A stretch of 9,937 bases of DNA from an uncultured Veillonellaceae bacterium (GTDB taxonomy: Bacteria; Bacillota; Negativicutes; Veillonellales; Megasphaeraceae): NCBI GenBank assembly GCA_900546795.1, contig UREG01000061.1, positions 1-9,937 on the forward strand. The letters run 5' to 3'. How positions within the stretch are numbered: position 1 is the stretch's first letter; each line of letters begins with the position of its first letter. A model generated the notes under the pieces. It was not told the origin of the DNA, ran no database searches, and saw only the letters and a program-made list of their open reading frames with translations. A program made the position numbers and the translations under genes. Of the stretch, positions 6,830-9,937 are shown one piece after another.

Positions 6830-6841
6830 GCGCGCCTCCTG

Positions 6842-9505
6842 TCAGAACCAGTGGCCATACCGGTGCAGATACAGCCGTTTGGCAGCTGTGCCCACTATCG
6901 TATAGCCCAGGATCAAAAAGAATAAAAAGACAAAATAAGACGATGGGAGCGGAACGAACCCAAACCAGCCGGCCAGCGGCGTATAAATCAGCCCGGTCAG
7001 TGCAAACAGCGCGGCGGTCATGACCAGACAAGGCAGGCGGCCGGCGCGGCTTTCCAGAATAGGAACATGGCGGGTGCGGAGCAAATGAAACATCAAAACC
7101 TTGATCCATAAGGATTCCAAAAACCATGCAGTATGGAACAGCTGGATAAAGGCAATACGTTCCGGTAGAGATAAGAGAGCAAACTCATCCAGCGATGCCG
7201 CCGGATAAAACGTCTGAAACAGAAAGATAAAGGTGATCATATCAAAAACCGAACTGATCAGTCCGAAGAAACGCATGAACCGTCCCAGCCCTTTTCCCGA
7301 CCAGGGGCGGGGAGAGCGGAGCATATCCTTGTCCACCCGATCCCAGGGAAGCGTAAGATTCATAAAATCACACAACAGATTCAGCAGCAGAAGCTGGAGC
7401 GCCGTCATGGGAAGAAATGGCAGGAACAAGGACGCCGCCGCCACAGAAAAGGCGTTGCCGAAATTAGAAGACGCGGTGATATACAAATACTTGCTTACAT
7501 TGGCCATTGCGCGCCGCCCTTCCAAGATCGCCTGAGCCACAATATGCAGATCTTTTTTCAGCAGCATGACTTCCGCAGATTCTTTCGCCGCCCGCACGGC
7601 GGTATCGACCGATACGCCTACATCGGCAGCCAAGATGGCCGAGATATCGTTCATGCCGTCGCCCAGGAATCCGACCTGATGGCCGGCGGCTTGCAGCTCT
7701 GCCACGATCCGGGCCTTTTGATGCGGAGCAAGATCGGTAAACACAGAGGATGTTTCCACTGCAGATTTCCAGTCGGCATCACAAAACTGCGCCAGCTGCC
7801 CGCCTGTATACAGCGGCTCTGCTGCCAGTCCAAGCCGGCGGCAGATCGAACAAGTAGGCGCCGGCTGATCGCCTGTCAGCACTTTTACGGCAACCCCAGC
7901 CGATGCGAGCTGCTGCAAGACAGGAGCGGCCGACTTTTTCGGAGCGTCAAAAAAGACGATATAACCGAGCAAAATCAAATCCTTTTCATCGTCAGGCGTA
8001 AGGAGAGATACCGGATTCATCGGTTTATACGCCACGGCCAGCACCTTCATGCCGTCGTCCTGCATATCCCGGATGACCATATCGACCGCTGCGCGCCCGC
8101 TGGCTTCTATGGGGCGGATATTTCCCTGATATACGGCGTACGCACAGCGGTCATATACGCGGGCCACATCGCCTTTGGCCAGAAGCAGCGTGCCTTTTTC
8201 CTCGTGAGAAACAAGGACAGATACCAATTTGCGGGAATAATCAAACGGGATTTCCGATAACTTGGTATACGCATGGGGCAGCGCGGCAAAATGAGCGGAT
8301 TGCCGGGGCATTTCTGCGCAGCGAAGAACCGAACGGTCAACGGCGTTGTCCTGATCGCTGTGGTACCAACTGGTAAGATACGCCATATCCAGAACGTTGG
8401 TGCTTTCCCCGCCTAAAATATCCAGATAATATTCCAGCGTCAGCTCCTCGCTGGTCAGCGTGCCCGTCTTGTCCAGGCACAATACGTCCATGGAGCCGAA
8501 AGCCTGCAATGCCTGGATATTCTTGATTAATGTCCGAGTCCGGCCGAGTGCGGAAGTTCCTTTGGCCAAACACACCGTAACGACCATGGGAAGCAGCTCC
8601 GGCGTCAGGCCGACCGCAACAGATAAAGCGAATAGGAAGGCTTGATGCCAATTTCCCTGCAAGAGGCCCGTTACCAAAAAGATCACCGGGAGCAGCACGG
8701 CGATGCAGCGGAGAAATACGAGCGAAATCGAATTCGCGCCCTGCCAGAATGCCGGCGCATGCTGCGGTTTGAGCTTGGACGTATACCGGCCGTATACCGT
8801 ATCCGTGCCTACGGCAGCTACGATCCCTTCACCGCTCCCGCCGACAACGCGCGTGCCGAGAAACACCGCGTTGGATAGATGAGAAAACGTTTGCGGCGTA
8901 TCCGGCGGCAGCGGAGCAGCCGTTTTTTCCACACTGCGGCTTTCGCCTGTCAGCAGTGCTTGAGAGACGAATAAATGCGACGCCTCAAGGATGCGGAGAT
9001 CGGCAGGAACGCGCATACCCGAAGATAAAAGGACGCGGTCTCCGACGACCAGCTCATGGGAAGGCACGAGAACGACCTTGCCATGCCGGCGCACCTGCAC
9101 CGCCGGCTGAAGCTGTTCGAGTAAAGAAGCGGCCAAAACCCCGGCCTGCCGCTCCTGACGAATCCGTACGGCCGTGCTGATACTTAAAATGCCGAGAATT
9201 ACCAGACCTGTAATACCGGTAAACCGATACGCCACGTTTCCAAAACAGGGAATCGCCAGCGCGACCAGCGCCATTACAAAAAGAAGCAAATGAAACGGCG
9301 AGGTGAGCGAGCGGCGGATATAGAAAAACAAAGACGAACGCTTGCCGCTTTCAATCCGATTGACGCCAAACCGCCGCCGCATCGAAAGCACCTGCTCTTC
9401 TGTCAGTCCATCGGGAGAAAGATCCAGCTCCGTTTCGATCTGGGAGGCAGAAAAAAATAAAAACCGAAATAACCGTTCCGAAGGAAGCAATTTCAAATTT
9501 TCCAT
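6842..9505 (-). CDS. mgtA: Magnesium-translocating P-type ATPase (MgtA/MgtB type)
   Basis: The protein has 887 residues, close to the roughly 900 of E. coli MgtA. AAGGAG lies five bases before the ATG. It is an inner-membrane P3B ATPase that imports Mg2+ using ATP. Visible motifs: actuator TGES (186-189), M4 PELLP (302-306), the phosphorylated Asp345 in DKTGT (345-349), KGD (444-446) in the nucleotide domain, TGD (544-546), and hinge GDGMND (615-620). The M6 segment LLCDFMNLTLPWDRVD (710-725) and the tail KRLYLHRYGHWF match the MgtA pattern instead of Ca2+ or heavy-metal ATPases. Membrane segments lie near 70-115, 260-310, 670-720 and 740-875. All catalytic residues are present. A winged-helix gene follows in the same operon. 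An M-box (ykoK) riboswitch was looked for upstream and not recognised. A small hairpin (AGATA/TATCT, 9521-9535) lies just before the ribosome site. Confidence 0.95.
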   Translation of the reverse strand: MENLKLLPSERLFRFLFFSASQIETELDLSPDGLTEEQVLSMRRRFGVNRIESGKRSSLFFYIRRSLTSPFHLLLFVMALVALAIPCFGNVAYRFTGITGLVILGILSISTAVRIRQERQAGVLAASLLEQLQPAVQVRRHGKVVLVPSHELVVGDRVLLSSGMRVPADLRILEASHLFVSQALLTGESRSVEKTAAPLPPDTPQTFSHLSNAVFLGTRVVGGSGEGIVAAVGTDTVYGRYTSKLKPQHAPAFWQGANSISLVFLRCIAVLLPVIFLVTGLLQGNWHQAFLFALSVAVGLTPELLPMVVTVCLAKGTSALGRTRTLIKNIQALQAFGSMDVLCLDKTGTLTSEELTLEYYLDILGGESTNVLDMAYLTSWYHSDQDNAVDRSVLRCAEMPRQSAHFAALPHAYTKLSEIPFDYSRKLVSVLVSHEEKGTLLLAKGDVARVYDRCAYAVYQGNIRPIEASGRAAVDMVIRDMQDDGMKVLAVAYKPMNPVSLLTPDDEKDLILLGYIVFFDAPKKSAAPVLQQLASAGVAVKVLTGDQPAPTCSICRRLGLAAEPLYTGGQLAQFCDADWKSAVETSSVFTDLAPHQKARIVAELQAAGHQVGFLGDGMNDISAILAADVGVSVDTAVRAAKESAEVMLLKKDLHIVAQAILEGRRAMANVSKYLYITASSNFGNAFSVAAASLFLPFLPMTALQLLLLNLLCDFMNLTLPWDRVDKDMLRSPRPWSGKGLGRFMRFFGLISSVFDMITFIFLFQTFYPAASLDEFALLSLPERIAFIQLFHTAWFLESLWIKVLMFHLLRTRHVPILESRAGRLPCLVMTAALFALTGLIYTPLAGWFGFVPLPSSYFVFLFFLILGYTIVGTAAKRLYLHRYGHWF

Positions 9506-9590
9506 AAAAACTCCTTAAAAAGATATACCCTATCTTCTTGTTTTGTATCATAAAAGAGAGAGGATTGCAATATATAAAATCTATGATCCA

Positions 9591-9607
9591 CCTAAAATTA
9601 GCAGTAT
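9591..9607. repeat. Copy 1 of a 16/17-base element, over the mgtA start region
   Basis: CCTAAAATTAGCAGTAT recurs at 9838-9853 with a single A missing. It contains the dyad CTAA-AA-TTAG and, on the minus strand, begins within the -10 box of the mgtA promoter and runs over the likely transcription start. This placement suits a repressor operator or a start-region control element. Confidence 0.6.
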
Positions 9608-9630
9608 AATAGAAAAGAATCTGCAATCAA
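9603..9630 (-). promoter_or_regulatory. mgtA-proximal promoter
   Basis: On the minus strand TTGATT (complement of 9625-9630) is 16 bases from TATACT (complement of 9603-9608). Transcription should start near 9597, leaving a leader of about 90 bases to the mgtA ATG at 9505. The -10 box overlaps repeat copy 1. Confidence 0.6.
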
Positions 9631-9731
9631 AAAATGAAAACGTGCACCTAGAAAATAAAAATGAGAGCGCAGATAAAAGGAACGGACAAAGACGGCGCGG
9701 GGAAAGAATACGCAGGGGAACACAGCAAGAA

Positions 9732-9756
9732 AATAAAATCTGCCATTTCGGGCAGA
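9732..9756 (-). terminator. Intrinsic terminator in the mgtA upstream region
   Basis: On the minus strand TCTGCC (9756-9751) pairs with GGCAGA (9744-9739) around CGAAAT, followed by a T-rich run TTTTATTTT (the last base of the GGCAGA arm lies next to it). The stem is only six pairs. It lies between the two minus-strand promoters, so it would either end a small RNA or attenuate a long mgtA leader. Confidence 0.5.
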
Positions 9757-9837
9757 GTGTTATCTCGATAAAAAGAGGACGAGAAACGTTCTATACAGAT
9801 TGAAACTGTCATTTATCTAAAAACTAGTATTTCTTCC

Positions 9838-9853
9838 CCTAAATTAGCAGTAT
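9838..9853. repeat. Copy 2 of the 16/17-base element
   Basis: CCTAAATTAGCAGTAT matches the copy at 9591-9607 except for one missing A. It contains CTAA-A-TTAG. It lies just downstream, in minus-strand sense, of the upstream minus-strand promoter and just upstream of the plus-strand -10 box at 9871-9876, so a bound protein could affect both directions. Confidence 0.6.
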
Positions 9854-9868
9854 CTTTTGATAAAATAT

Positions 9869-9897
9869 AGTATAATAAAAACAAGGCTATGTCACAA
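9869..9897 (-). promoter_or_regulatory. Upstream minus-strand promoter
   Basis: On the minus strand TTGTGA (complement of 9892-9897) is 17 bases from TATACT (complement of 9869-9874). Transcription would start near 9862 and run towards mgtA. The -10 box overlaps a plus-strand TATAAT (9871-9876), so this is a compact divergent control region. Confidence 0.5.
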
Positions 9898-9937
9898 CAA
9901 ACAGTTGATAAATAGCCATTTTTATAGGGGAGTATCA
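9871..9937 (+). promoter_or_regulatory. Leader and ribosome site of the next plus-strand gene
   Basis: A perfect -10 box TATAAT (9871-9876) has no clear -35 partner. Downstream, GGCTAT (9885-9890) can pair with ATAGCC (9912-9917), with an inner CAAC/GTTG stem (9895-9907), and is followed by ATTTTTA, so it looks like an attenuator-type hairpin. AGGGGAG (9926-9932) is a strong ribosome site, so a start codon should lie within a few bases after 9937. The gene itself is outside the window. Confidence 0.5.

Larger units (their letters stand above)
9732..9862 (-). ncRNA. Candidate small RNA or attenuated leader, about 130 nt
   Basis: A transcript from the promoter at 9869-9897 would begin near 9862 and meet the terminator at 9756-9732. 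In between, on the minus strand, ACAG/CTGT (9797-9811 region) and TCTCG/CGAGA (9765-9785 region) can form small hairpins. No ORF with a ribosome site was seen inside. It could be an independent small RNA or the 5' part of an mgtA leader controlled by termination. No known riboswitch consensus was recognised. Confidence 0.3.

Noticed and set aside
7544..8260. 238-codon plus-strand ORF
   Set aside because: It lies wholly inside mgtA on the opposite strand; the mgtA frame carries all P-type ATPase motifs, so this is a shadow.
9543..9803. 86-codon plus-strand ORF upstream of mgtA
   Set aside because: It starts at a TTG with no ribosome site, runs through the minus-strand promoter and terminator, and is Lys/Arg/Glu/Asn-rich as expected from AT-rich purine-rich DNA.
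9506..9862. M-box (ykoK) magnesium riboswitch
   Set aside because: The conserved M-box sequence blocks were not seen on the minus strand upstream of mgtA; only simple small hairpins are present.

Overview
The window looks like chromosomal DNA from a Bacillota-type bacterium. Shine-Dalgarno sites are strong (AGGAGG, AAGGAG), hairpin-plus-T terminators are plentiful, promoters resemble the sigma-70 consensus, and the base composition is mixed. The class cannot be fixed from sequence alone; Negativicutes or Clostridia are plausible. Three long genes are secure: the 3' part of an esterase gene (+), a large SF1 helicase gene (+), and a two-gene minus-strand operon encoding an MgtA-type magnesium P-type ATPase followed by a short winged-helix regulator.

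Layout: 2-748 is the end of an alpha/beta hydrolase related to esterase 713, cut by the window start. 749-1265 has no secure gene; it holds an orphan terminator (1055-1100), a doubtful small minus-strand ORF, and a helicase promoter (1200-1228) that moves the helicase start to 1266. The helicase gene (1266-3989) is visibly more AT-rich than the ATPase operon and has about 500 N-terminal residues that I cannot assign. 3990-6334, between convergent units, is about 2.3 kb with no intact gene. It contains several clear hairpins, a strong minus-strand terminator at 4284-4318, a terminator pair at 5653-5754, and short minus-strand stretches that read like broken coding sequence. It may be a gene graveyard, a site of long non-coding RNA, or both.

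The minus-strand operon at 6335-9505 encodes MgtA (887 aa) and, 12 bases later, a 164-aa protein with a PhoB/OmpR-type DNA-binding domain but no receiver domain. Upstream of mgtA, 9506-9937 is AT-rich and complex. It has an mgtA-proximal promoter, a second minus-strand promoter about 260 bases further up, an intrinsic terminator between them (a small RNA or an attenuated leader), a near-identical 16/17-base element at both ends, and the leader and ribosome site of a plus-strand gene that begins just past the window.

How the parts may work together: the receiver-less regulator is most simply an autoregulator of the magnesium transporter operon, and the repeated element over the mgtA start region is a candidate operator. 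That link is inferred. No CRISPR array, tRNA, rRNA or insertion sequence was recognised.
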